Below the pieces are notes generated by a model. The model saw only the letters and a list, made by a program, of their open reading frames with translations, made no database searches and was not told the DNA's origin. A program made the translations under genes and the position numbers. A DNA stretch of 64,000 nucleotides from Hyphomicrobiales bacterium. Its GTDB lineage: Bacteria; Pseudomonadota; Alphaproteobacteria; Rhizobiales; Rhizobiaceae. Shown here piece after piece: positions 57,005 through 64,000 of this stretch (its first letter is position 1; each line of letters opens with the position of its first letter). Location of the stretch: NCBI GenBank assembly GCA_900489925.1, contig UEHQ01000012.1, positions 372,001 to 436,000 on the forward strand, written 5' to 3'.

Positions 57005-57094
57005 ATGACTGTCGATTATATTCTCAGTGGTGCCGTCACCGTATTTCTTACGGTTTACCTCACCTACGCTCTCATCCGCCCCGAGCGCTTCTAG
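57005..57094 (+). CDS. kdpF: K+-transporting ATPase subunit F
   Basis: A 29-residue hydrophobic peptide (MTVDYILSGAVTVFLTVYLT, ending YALIRPERF). The YAL-x-RPERF ending is the KdpF hallmark. GGAGGAAG lies 4 bases upstream. KdpF stabilises the KdpABC complex in the inner membrane. It opens the kdpFABC series. Confidence 0.88.
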   Translation: MTVDYILSGAVTVFLTVYLTYALIRPERF

Positions 57095-57157
57095 CGCCGC
57101 GCTCCAAACGCGATTGCGCGGCAGGCAGAACCAATCGGGTATTGAAAGTTACCTCCC

Positions 57158-58861
57158 ATGACCCTTAACGGATGGCTTCAGATCCTGCTCTTTTGCGGGA
57201 TCATCATCGTGCTTGTAAAACCGCTCGGCGGTTATATGACACGCGTCTTCAGCGGCGGACGCACGCTTCTCTCACCGGTCTTCGCTCCCATCGAACGTGG
57301 ACTTTATGCCATTGCCGGCACCGGCGAACGCGAGGAACAGCACTGGACGTCCTACGCGTTCTCAATGTTGCTGTTCAATCTGCTCGGCGTGCTCGTTCTA
57401 TACGCCTTGATGCGCCTGCAGGCAGTCTTGCCCTACAACCCGGCCGGCATGGCTGCCGTCGGGCCTGAACTGTCCTTCAACACCGCCGTCAGCTTCGTGA
57501 CGAACACGAACTGGCAGAACTACGGTGGCGAAAGCACCATGTCCTACCTCACGCAGATGGCGGGGCTCACGGTTCAGAATTTCGTCTCGGCCGCGACCGG
57601 CATCGCCATTGCCCTTGGTCTGATACGCGCTTTCTCGCGCGCCTCCGGCAAGGCGATCGGCAATTTCTGGGTCGATATGACCCGCGCGACGCTCTACGTC
57701 CTCCTGCCGCTCTGCATCGTGCTGACGCTGGTCTATGTCTATCTCGGTGTTCCGCAGACGCTCGGCCCGTATGTCGATGCGACCACCCTCGAGGGTGCCA
57801 AGCAGACCATTGCGGTTGGCCCTGTCGCCTCTCAGCTCGCCATCAAGATGCTCGGCACCAACGGCGGCGGCTTCTTCAACGCCAACTCCGCACATCCGTT
57901 CGAGAACCCGGACAATATCTCGAACATGATCCAGATGGTTTCGATCTTCGCGATCGGTGCGGCCCTGACCAATGTCTTTGGACGCATGGTCGGAAACCAG
58001 CGCCAGGGCTGGGCCATCCTCGGCACCATGGGCATCCTCTTTGTCGCCGGTGTGGCTGTGACCTATTGGGCTGAGGCGGCCGGCAACCCGCTGATGCACC
58101 AGCTCGGCCTTTCGGGCGGCAACATGGAAGGCAAGGAAGTCCGCTTCGGCGTGGCCATGTCCTCGCTCTTCGCCGTCATCACCACTGCGGCGTCCTGCGG
58201 TGCGGTCAATGCCATGCATGGCAGCTTCACGGCGCTGGGCGGCCTCATTCCGCTCATCAACATGCAGCTCGGCGAAGTTATCGTCGGCGGTGTCGGCGCA
58301 GGTTTCTACGGCATCCTGCTGTTCGTCATCATTGCGATCTTCGTCGCAGGGCTGATGGTCGGTCGCACGCCCGAATATCTCGGCAAGAAGATTGAAGCCA
58401 AGGAGATGAAGATGGCCGTGCTTGCCATTCTTTGCCTACCACTGGCCATGCTCGTCTTCACCGCGATCTCGAGCGTCCTGCCGTCCGCTGTTGCCTCGAT
58501 CGGCACCGCTGGCCCGCACGGCTTCTCGGAGATCCTCTATGCCTATACCTCGGCTGCTGCGAATAACGGATCCGCCTTCGGTGGCCTGACGGGCAACACG
58601 CCCTGGTACAACATCACCCTTGGCCTCGGCATGCTGATGGGCCGCTTCCTTGTCATCGTCCCGGCGCTCGCAATCGCAGGGTCACTCGTGGCCAAGAAGA
58701 CCGTTCCCGCGTCCGCCGGCACGTTCGCGACCGATGGTCCGCTTTTCGTGGGACTTCTTACGGGCACGATCCTGATCGTCGGCGGCCTGACCTTCTTCCC
58801 GGCCTTGGCGCTCGGTCCTGTCATCGAGCACCTGGTCATGATCGCCGGCCAGACCTTCTGA
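57158..58861 (+). CDS. kdpA: K+-transporting ATPase channel subunit A
   Basis: A 567-residue inner-membrane subunit that selects and conducts K+. [24 protein letters not shown] starts the first of 10 helices; the selectivity-filter-like loops are seen as [46 protein letters not shown] and [12 protein letters not shown]. Its length and motifs are full. It is part of the high-affinity Kdp uptake system induced by K+ limitation. Confidence 0.97.
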   Translation: MTLNGWLQILLFCGIIIVLVKPLGGYMTRVFSGGRTLLSPVFAPIERGLYAIAGTGEREEQHWTSYAFSMLLFNLLGVLVLYALMRLQAVLPYNPAGMAAVGPELSFNTAVSFVTNTNWQNYGGESTMSYLTQMAGLTVQNFVSAATGIAIALGLIRAFSRASGKAIGNFWVDMTRATLYVLLPLCIVLTLVYVYLGVPQTLGPYVDATTLEGAKQTIAVGPVASQLAIKMLGTNGGGFFNANSAHPFENPDNISNMIQMVSIFAIGAALTNVFGRMVGNQRQGWAILGTMGILFVAGVAVTYWAEAAGNPLMHQLGLSGGNMEGKEVRFGVAMSSLFAVITTAASCGAVNAMHGSFTALGGLIPLINMQLGEVIVGGVGAGFYGILLFVIIAIFVAGLMVGRTPEYLGKKIEAKEMKMAVLAILCLPLAMLVFTAISSVLPSAVASIGTAGPHGFSEILYAYTSAAANNGSAFGGLTGNTPWYNITLGLGMLMGRFLVIVPALAIAGSLVAKKTVPASAGTFATDGPLFVGLLTGTILIVGGLTFFPALALGPVIEHLVMIAGQTF

Positions 58862-58869
58862 GGTGGAGC

Positions 58870-59025
58870 ATGATCCTTCGACACAGGCTTCGCAAATCCT
58901 TCAACCCACGTCCCGGTTCGCCGGGACGTGAAAGGCAGCGCATGACCCGCGGCTCCGACATCATCCTCGTGATGCTCGCCAGCCTTCTCGTTCTCGTCGC
59001 TGTCTTTCGGATCTTACACGGCTGA
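58870..59025 (+). CDS. 51-residue single-helix protein between kdpA and kdpB
   Basis: The frame starts at an ATG 9 bases after the kdpA stop, with GTGGAG upstream. It encodes a basic N-terminus (MILRHRLRKSFNPRPGSPGR), then MTRGSDIILVMLASLL and a hydrophobic continuation, ending RILHG. An internal ATG at codon 25 would give a 27-residue peptide consisting almost only of the helix. It occupies most of the 206-base kdpA-kdpB gap and ends 42 bases before kdpB. No family is known to me; a role as an additional Kdp peptide is inference. Confidence 0.5.
   Translation: MILRHRLRKSFNPRPGSPGRERQRMTRGSDIILVMLASLLVLVAVFRILHG
58907..58930 (+). other. Perfect 10-bp hairpin with UUCG loop between kdpA and kdpB
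   Basis: CACGTCCCGG and CCGGGACGTG enclose a TTCG tetraloop, one of the most stable RNA hairpins. It lies inside the small ORF and has no T-run, so it may shape mRNA stability or translation instead of terminating. Confidence 0.7.
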
Positions 59026-59067
59026 TCGCCCGGCGATCGCCTTACTCTTTTCAAGCTGGAGTCTCTT

Positions 59068-61155
59068 ATGAGCCAGGCACAATCAGCGAGCATCATAGAT
59101 TCTCGCATTCTCATCCCCGCCGTGGGCGCGGCGTTCAAGAAGCTCAATCCCCGCACTCTTGCCAAGAATCCGGTCATGTTTGTCGTCGCGACCGTCTCGG
59201 CATTGACCACAGTCCTATTCGTCCGCGATCTCGTCACCGGTGCCGGCAATCTCGGCTTCTCCTTCCAGATCAATCTCTGGCTCTGGTTCACTGTGCTTTT
59301 CGCAAATTTCGCCGAAGCCGTCGCGGAGGGGCGCGGCAAGGCGCAAGCGGACTCGCTGCGAAAGGCTCGTACGGAAACGCAGGCAAAGCTGCTAACGGCC
59401 AACAGCGGCAGCAGCTACCGTCTCGTCCCGGGCACCAGCCTGAAGGTCGGCGATCTGGTCCTTGTCGAGGCAGGAGATATCATTCCGTCTGATGGCGAGG
59501 TCGTCGAGGGCGTTGCCTCAGTCAACGAAGCGGCGATCACGGGTGAATCCGCCCCTGTCATCCGGGAGTCGGGCGGCGACCGCTCGGCCGTCACCGGCGG
59601 CACGCAGGTCCTATCCGATTGGATCCGCGTCCGCATCAGCGCCGCGGCGGGTCACACCTTCCTCGATCGCATGATTTCGCTTGTCGAAGGCGCCGAACGG
59701 CAAAAGACACCGAACGAGATCGCTCTCAATATTCTGCTGGCCGGTATGACGCTGATCTTCGTTCTGGCCACCGCCACAATCCCGAGCTTCGCGAGCTATG
59801 CTGGCGGCTCCATCCCGATCATCATTCTCGTTGCTCTCTTCGTCACACTCATTCCCACGACCATTGGCGCGCTTCTTTCGGCGATCGGCATTGCAGGCAT
59901 GGACCGCCTCGTGCGCTTCAACGTACTCGCCATGTCCGGCCGCGCGGTCGAGGCAGCCGGCGACGTTGATACGCTGCTTCTCGACAAGACCGGCACGATT
60001 ACGCTCGGCAACCGCCAGGCAACCTCCTTCCGCCCGGTTCGCGGCGTCAGCGAACAGGGGCTTGCGGACGCAGCCCAGCTCGCGTCGCTGGCCGACGAAA
60101 CACCGGAAGGCCGCTCGATCGTCGTTCTCGCCAAGGAGAAATATGCGATCCGTGGCCGCGACATGGGAAGCCTGCACGCTACGTTCGTTCCGTTCACCGC
60201 CCAGACCCGCATGAGCGGCGTCGATGTCGAAGGCTCGTCCATTCGTAAGGGAGCCGTCGATGCCGTGCTTGCCTACGTCGGGGCTGCCTCCGCGCCTACA
60301 TCGGGCAACACAGCTGTCGCAATCCGCACCAACAGCGAAACCGTGCGTGAGCTGCAGGCGATTGCCGATGAAATCGCCAAGGCTGGCGGAACTCCGCTGG
60401 CCGTCGCCCGTGACGGCAAGCTGCTCGGCATCATCCAGCTCAAGGATATCGTCAAGGGCGGCATTCGCGAGCGCTTTGCCGAGCTGCGCCGCATGGGCAT
60501 CCGCACGGTCATGATCACCGGGGACAACCCGATGACAGCTGCCGCAATTGCCGCGGAGGCCGGCGTTGACGACTTCCTCGCGCAGGCGACACCCGAAAAC
60601 AAGCTGTCCCTGATCCGCGAGGAGCAGGCCAAGGGCAAGCTCGTTGCCATGTGCGGCGACGGCACGAACGACGCCCCGGCGCTCGCCCAGGCCGATGTCG
60701 GCGTGGCCATGAACACCGGTACTGTCGCTGCCCGCGAAGCCGGCAACATGGTCGACCTCGACTCCGATCCCACAAAGCTCATTGAAATCGTCGAGATCGG
60801 CAAGCAGCTCCTGATGACGCGCGGCGCGCTGACGACCTTCTCGATCGCCAACGACATCGCCAAATATTTCGCCATCATCCCGGCGATGTTCCTTGCCTTC
60901 TACCCGCAACTGGGTGTCCTGAACATCATGGGGCTTGCCACGCCGCAGAGCGCCATCCTGTCGGCCATCATCTTCAACGCGCTGATCATCGTGGCGCTGA
61001 TCCCGCTGTCGCTGAAGGGCGTGAAATACCGGGCGATCGGTGCCGGCGCGCTGCTGTCCCGCAATCTGCTCGTCTACGGTGTTGGCGGCATCATCGTCCC
61101 GTTCATCGGCATCAAGGCCATCGACGTGGTCATTACGGCCATCGGCCTCGCCTAA
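59068..61155 (+). CDS. kdpB: K+-transporting ATPase subunit B
   Basis: A 695-residue P-type ATPase. The phosphorylated Asp is D306 in [17 protein letters not shown] in [16 protein letters not shown] is the actuator motif, and [31 protein letters not shown] plus [22 protein letters not shown] form the hinge and Mg site. It hydrolyses ATP to drive K+ uptake through KdpA. Confidence 0.98.
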   Translation: MSQAQSASIIDSRILIPAVGAAFKKLNPRTLAKNPVMFVVATVSALTTVLFVRDLVTGAGNLGFSFQINLWLWFTVLFANFAEAVAEGRGKAQADSLRKARTETQAKLLTANSGSSYRLVPGTSLKVGDLVLVEAGDIIPSDGEVVEGVASVNEAAITGESAPVIRESGGDRSAVTGGTQVLSDWIRVRISAAAGHTFLDRMISLVEGAERQKTPNEIALNILLAGMTLIFVLATATIPSFASYAGGSIPIIILVALFVTLIPTTIGALLSAIGIAGMDRLVRFNVLAMSGRAVEAAGDVDTLLLDKTGTITLGNRQATSFRPVRGVSEQGLADAAQLASLADETPEGRSIVVLAKEKYAIRGRDMGSLHATFVPFTAQTRMSGVDVEGSSIRKGAVDAVLAYVGAASAPTSGNTAVAIRTNSETVRELQAIADEIAKAGGTPLAVARDGKLLGIIQLKDIVKGGIRERFAELRRMGIRTVMITGDNPMTAAAIAAEAGVDDFLAQATPENKLSLIREEQAKGKLVAMCGDGTNDAPALAQADVGVAMNTGTVAAREAGNMVDLDSDPTKLIEIVEIGKQLLMTRGALTTFSIANDIAKYFAIIPAMFLAFYPQLGVLNIMGLATPQSAILSAIIFNALIIVALIPLSLKGVKYRAIGAGALLSRNLLVYGVGGIIVPFIGIKAIDVVITAIGLA

Positions 61156-61167
61156 GGAGTTGATATC

Positions 61168-61737
61168 ATGTTGAAAGAACTACGTCCCGCAATCGTGATG
61201 ATCGTTGCCACCACTGCTATCACCGGCCTCCTCTATCCACTGGCCATGACCGGCGCGGCGCAGGCACTCTTCCCGTCGCAGGCCAATGGCAGCTTGATCG
61301 AAAAGGACGGCAAGGTCATTGGCTCAACGCTGATTGGCCAGGCATTTACGAGCGACAAGTATTTTCACGGCCGCCCCTCGGCGGCAGGCGATGGATACAA
61401 CGCTACCTCTTCATCCGGCTCCAACCTCGGCCCGACAAGCCAAAAGCTGCTTGATCGTGTCAAGGCCGACTACGAGGCAGCCAAGGCCACCAATCCGAAT
61501 GCCGAGGTTCCGATTGATCTCGTGACCGCGTCCGGAAGCGGCCTGGATCCGCACATTTCGCCCGAGGCTGCCTACTTCCAGGTACCACGCGTTGCCAAGG
61601 CGCGCGGCGTGGATGAAACCAAGCTGAAGGCGATTGTTGACGCCGCCGTCGAAAGTCCCGAACTCGGATTTCTCGGTGAAAGCACGGTCAATGTTCTGGC
61701 ATTGAACCAATCGCTTGATACTTCTATGTCTGAGTAA
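61168..61737 (+). CDS. kdpC: K+-transporting ATPase subunit C
   Basis: A 189-residue subunit with one N-terminal helix ([21 protein letters not shown]) and a periplasmic domain ([56 protein letters not shown]). AAGGAG precedes the ATG, 12 bases after kdpB. Confidence 0.97.
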   Translation: MLKELRPAIVMIVATTAITGLLYPLAMTGAAQALFPSQANGSLIEKDGKVIGSTLIGQAFTSDKYFHGRPSAAGDGYNATSSSGSNLGPTSQKLLDRVKADYEAAKATNPNAEVPIDLVTASGSGLDPHISPEAAYFQVPRVAKARGVDETKLKAIVDAAVESPELGFLGESTVNVLALNQSLDTSMSE

Positions 61738-61743
61738 GGTGGA

Positions 61744-61775
61744 AAGCCCCGGCCGCTTGGATGCGGCCGGGGCTT
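61744..61775 (+). terminator. Strong hairpin between kdpC and kdpD
   Basis: AAGCCCCGGCCGC and GCGGCCGGGGCTT form a 13-bp perfect stem with a 6-base loop just after kdpC. Only a short T/C tail follows, so it may be a partial terminator lowering kdpD expression relative to kdpFABC. Confidence 0.55.
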
Positions 61776-61790
61776 CCTCGTCAGGGAAAG

Positions 61791-64000
61791 ATGAAAGTCA
61801 TGCCGGAAGACAACCGCGACAAGGTTGGCAGGCCCTCACCAGACGCACTGCTTGAGAAGGCGCGACAGGAGACCCGCGGCCGGCTAAAGATATTCCTCGG
61901 AGCAGCTGCCGGCGTGGGCAAGACCTATGAGATGCTCGAGTCGGGCCGCGCCAAGCTGTCCGACGGGGTCGATGTCGTGATCGGGGTCGTCGAGACCCAT
62001 GGCCGCAAGGAAACCCAGGCGCTCGTCAGCGGCTTCGAAGTCGTCCCGCGCATCAAGGTCGACTACAAGGGTCATCCGCTCGAGGAAATGGATATCGATG
62101 CGATCCTTGCCCGTCGGCCAGACCTCGTGCTCGTTGATGAGCTTGCCCATACGAACGCCAAGGGCAGCCGCCATCCGAAGCGCTATCTCGATGTCATGGA
62201 ACTGCTGGACCGTGGCATCGACGTCTATTCGACGCTGAATGTCCAGCATGTCGAAAGCCTTAACGATGTCGTCTCCCAGATCACGCGCATCCGCGTACGC
62301 GAAACGGTTCCGGATTCGATCATCGACATGGCCGATGACGTCGAGATCATCGATCTCACGCCCGATGACCTGATCAAGCGCCTGCATGACGGCAAGGTCT
62401 ATGTTCCGAAGACCGCCGAATGGGCTCTGACCAATTACTTCACGCCTGGAAACCTGACCGCACTGCGTGAGCTCGCCTTGCGCAAGACTGCACAGCGGGT
62501 CGACGACCAGCTCCTGAACCATATGCAGGCACATGCCATCGCCGGCCCCTGGGCTGCGGGCGAAAGGGTTCTTGTATCGGTCGATCAGCATCCACGCTCG
62601 GCCTCGCTTGTGCGCTACGCATCCCGCATGGCTTCGCGCCTCCGGGCCCCCTGGGCCGCCGTCTATATCGAGACCAACCGCTCGATCAGCCTGACGGAAT
62701 CGGACCGCGACACGATTGCCGCGACGCTGCGGTTGGCTGAACAGCTCGGCGGGGAGGCGATCACCATCCCCGGACGAGAAGTCTCCGAAGAGCTTGTGCG
62801 GCACGCCGCTGCCAACAACGTCACGCATATCGTGATCGGCGCACCGAGCAAGCCGACTTGGCGTGATTGGCTTCATCGTTCGATTGCCGACGATCTCATC
62901 AGGAGGTCAGGCAACATCAGCGTGCACGTGATTTCCGGCAGCGAGAGGGAAGGGGCCGCTGCGCGCGGCGTAAAGGCCGCGCCATCCGCCCCCGCATTCG
63001 ACATCTATGCCTATCTTGCCGCGACGGTCTATGTAGCGATCGCGCTTGTGGTCGGCGTGGTCCTCGACCAGGTTCTGGATGTTCGCAACCTAGCCCTTGT
63101 CTTCCTGATGGCGGTCCTGACATCAGCGGTCATCCACGGGCTTCGCCCGGCACTTTACACCTGCATTCTCAGTGCGCTGTCCTTCAATTTCTTCTTTCTG
63201 CCGCCCCGGTACACCCTGACAATCAGCGATCCGGAGAGCGTGCTGGCGCTGTTCTTCTTCCTCGGCGTCGCCGTCATCGCCAGCAATTTGACCGCAACGG
63301 TCCAGCGACAGGCCGCCGCTGCCAGACAACGCGCAAGGACGACGGAAGATCTCTATGTCTTCTCGAAAAAGCTCGCGGGCACCGGAACACTGGACGATGT
63401 GCTTTGGGCGACCGCCTTCCAGTTGGCGTCCATGCTCAAGGTTCGCGTCGTCCTGCTGCTTCCGGAAGACGGGACCATTGCCGTCAAGGCCGGCTATCCA
63501 CCTGACGACACGCTCGACGACGCGGACATTGCCGCCGCGCGCTGGGCTTGGGAGCACAACCATGCCGCCGGTCGCGGTGCCGATACCTTGCCCGGCGCCA
63601 AGCGACTCTATGTGCCTTTGCGGACGGGTCGGGCAGCCGTCGGCGTCATCGGGCTCGACAATGACCGCCGCGACGGGCCCTTGCTGACGCCTGAGCAGCA
63701 GCGGCTTCTGGATGCGTTGGCCGACCAGGCGGCGCTGGCGATCGAACGCATCCAACTTGTGGCCGATGTCGACCGCGCCAAACTTGCTGCCGAGGCCGAC
63801 CGCCTGCGCTCCGCTCTTCTGACCTCGATCTCGCACGACCTGAAGACGCCGCTGGCGGCTATTCTCGGCGCCGCGGGTACATTGCGCGACTATCGCGATT
63901 CCATGCCGCAAGAGGACCAGTTGGATCTCCTGTCGACCATTGTCGACGAGTCCGAGCGCCTCAATCGTTTCATTGCCAACCTGCTTGATATGACAAAGAT
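61791..64000 (+). CDS. kdpD: Sensor histidine kinase KdpD, partial
   Basis: The frame is open to the right edge, about 736 residues. N-terminal KdpD domain (about 22-240: LKIFLGAAAGVGKTYEML Walker-type site, VETHGRKET, LVLVDELAHTNAKGSRHPKR), Usp domain (about 260-385), four helices (about 400-505), a GAF domain, and the dimerisation region with the autophosphorylated His in LTSISHDLKTPLAAILG. The ATPase domain lies beyond the window. An ATG at 61800 is an alternative start. It senses low K+ and should act with KdpE, which would follow outside. Confidence 0.96.
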   Translation, partial: MKVMPEDNRDKVGRPSPDALLEKARQETRGRLKIFLGAAAGVGKTYEMLESGRAKLSDGVDVVIGVVETHGRKETQALVSGFEVVPRIKVDYKGHPLEEMDIDAILARRPDLVLVDELAHTNAKGSRHPKRYLDVMELLDRGIDVYSTLNVQHVESLNDVVSQITRIRVRETVPDSIIDMADDVEIIDLTPDDLIKRLHDGKVYVPKTAEWALTNYFTPGNLTALRELALRKTAQRVDDQLLNHMQAHAIAGPWAAGERVLVSVDQHPRSASLVRYASRMASRLRAPWAAVYIETNRSISLTESDRDTIAATLRLAEQLGGEAITIPGREVSEELVRHAAANNVTHIVIGAPSKPTWRDWLHRSIADDLIRRSGNISVHVISGSEREGAAARGVKAAPSAPAFDIYAYLAATVYVAIALVVGVVLDQVLDVRNLALVFLMAVLTSAVIHGLRPALYTCILSALSFNFFFLPPRYTLTISDPESVLALFFFLGVAVIASNLTATVQRQAAAARQRARTTEDLYVFSKKLAGTGTLDDVLWATAFQLASMLKVRVVLLLPEDGTIAVKAGYPPDDTLDDADIAAARWAWEHNHAAGRGADTLPGAKRLYVPLRTGRAAVGVIGLDNDRRDGPLLTPEQQRLLDALADQAALAIERIQLVADVDRAKLAAEADRLRSALLTSISHDLKTPLAAILGAAGTLRDYRDSMPQEDQLDLLSTIVDESERLNRFIANLLDMTK

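Noticed and set aside
59611-60909. 432-residue minus-strand frame within kdpB
   Set aside because: Long because of GC-rich codon structure; it is antisense to kdpB, whose motifs are unmistakable.

Overview
The window looks like part of a secondary replicon (megaplasmid or chromid) of an alphaproteobacterium of the order Hyphomicrobiales, most likely Rhizobiaceae (Rhizobium, Sinorhizobium/Ensifer or Agrobacterium group). The main reasons are a complete repABC replication/partition operon with its internal antisense RNA signature, a second orphan repAB pair, RepB-type parS palindromes, a multi-hairpin anti-Shine-Dalgarno small RNA resembling the rhizobial alpha-r14 (NfeR1) family, CtrA-like boxes, and rhizobial-style catabolic operons. 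All assignments come from reading the sequence; no database search was run.

Layout. 1-184: start of an ABC exporter running off the left edge. 0.4-6.7 kb: a signalling locus in which a DUF5706/Pycsar-type membrane effector is divergent from a FecR-TPR-beta-barrel protein overlapping a CHASE2 class III nucleotide cyclase. 6.7-8.3 kb: GlxA-type regulator divergent from an isochorismatase-like hydrolase. 8.5-9.3 kb: decayed fragments of three genes. 9.9-13.5 kb: small genes and an orphan repB/repA pair with two parS sites of its own. 14.1-16.4 kb: four methionine sulfoxide reductases (exported MsrB+MsrA, then cytosolic MsrB+MsrA). 16.6-16.75 kb: four-hairpin small RNA. 17.2-22.1 kb: AraC-type regulator divergent from an amine permease, a small membrane protein and a copper amine oxidase, flanked by two repABC-type parS sites. 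22.2-25.9 kb: repCBA on the minus strand.

26.2-27.4 kb: ChaA-like cation/proton antiporter. 27.5-31.7 kb: rutABCDEF pyrimidine catabolism (no rutG or rutR in view). 32.1-33.8 kb: EptA-like phosphoethanolamine transferase. 34.0-39.2 kb: exported Cys-rich repeat protein and a two-gene RND efflux system. 39.4-51.2 kb: one long minus-strand operon with an ABC importer (binding protein, two permeases, small membrane protein, two ATPases), a DhaK-DhaL fusion kinase, and a separate PTS-type dihydroxyacetone kinase set whose DhaM is split into EIIA, HPr and EI genes. 51.5-54.2 kb: MBL-rhodanese protein and a CoA-transferase. 54.4-56.3 kb: uxuA with a GntR regulator. 56.4 kb: a striking (AG)20(TG)8 tract. 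56.9-64.0 kb: kdp potassium operon with extra small ORFs, running into kdpD, which is cut by the right edge.

Functionally the window mixes replicon maintenance (two partition systems of different specificity) with cargo: scavenging of amines, pyrimidines, polyol/ketose compounds and hexuronates, oxidative repair, envelope modification, drug efflux and high-affinity K+ uptake. The least explained items are the cyclase/FecR-barrel/Pycsar-like effector locus, the orphan repAB with its parS pair, the split DhaM operon, and several small membrane ORFs.
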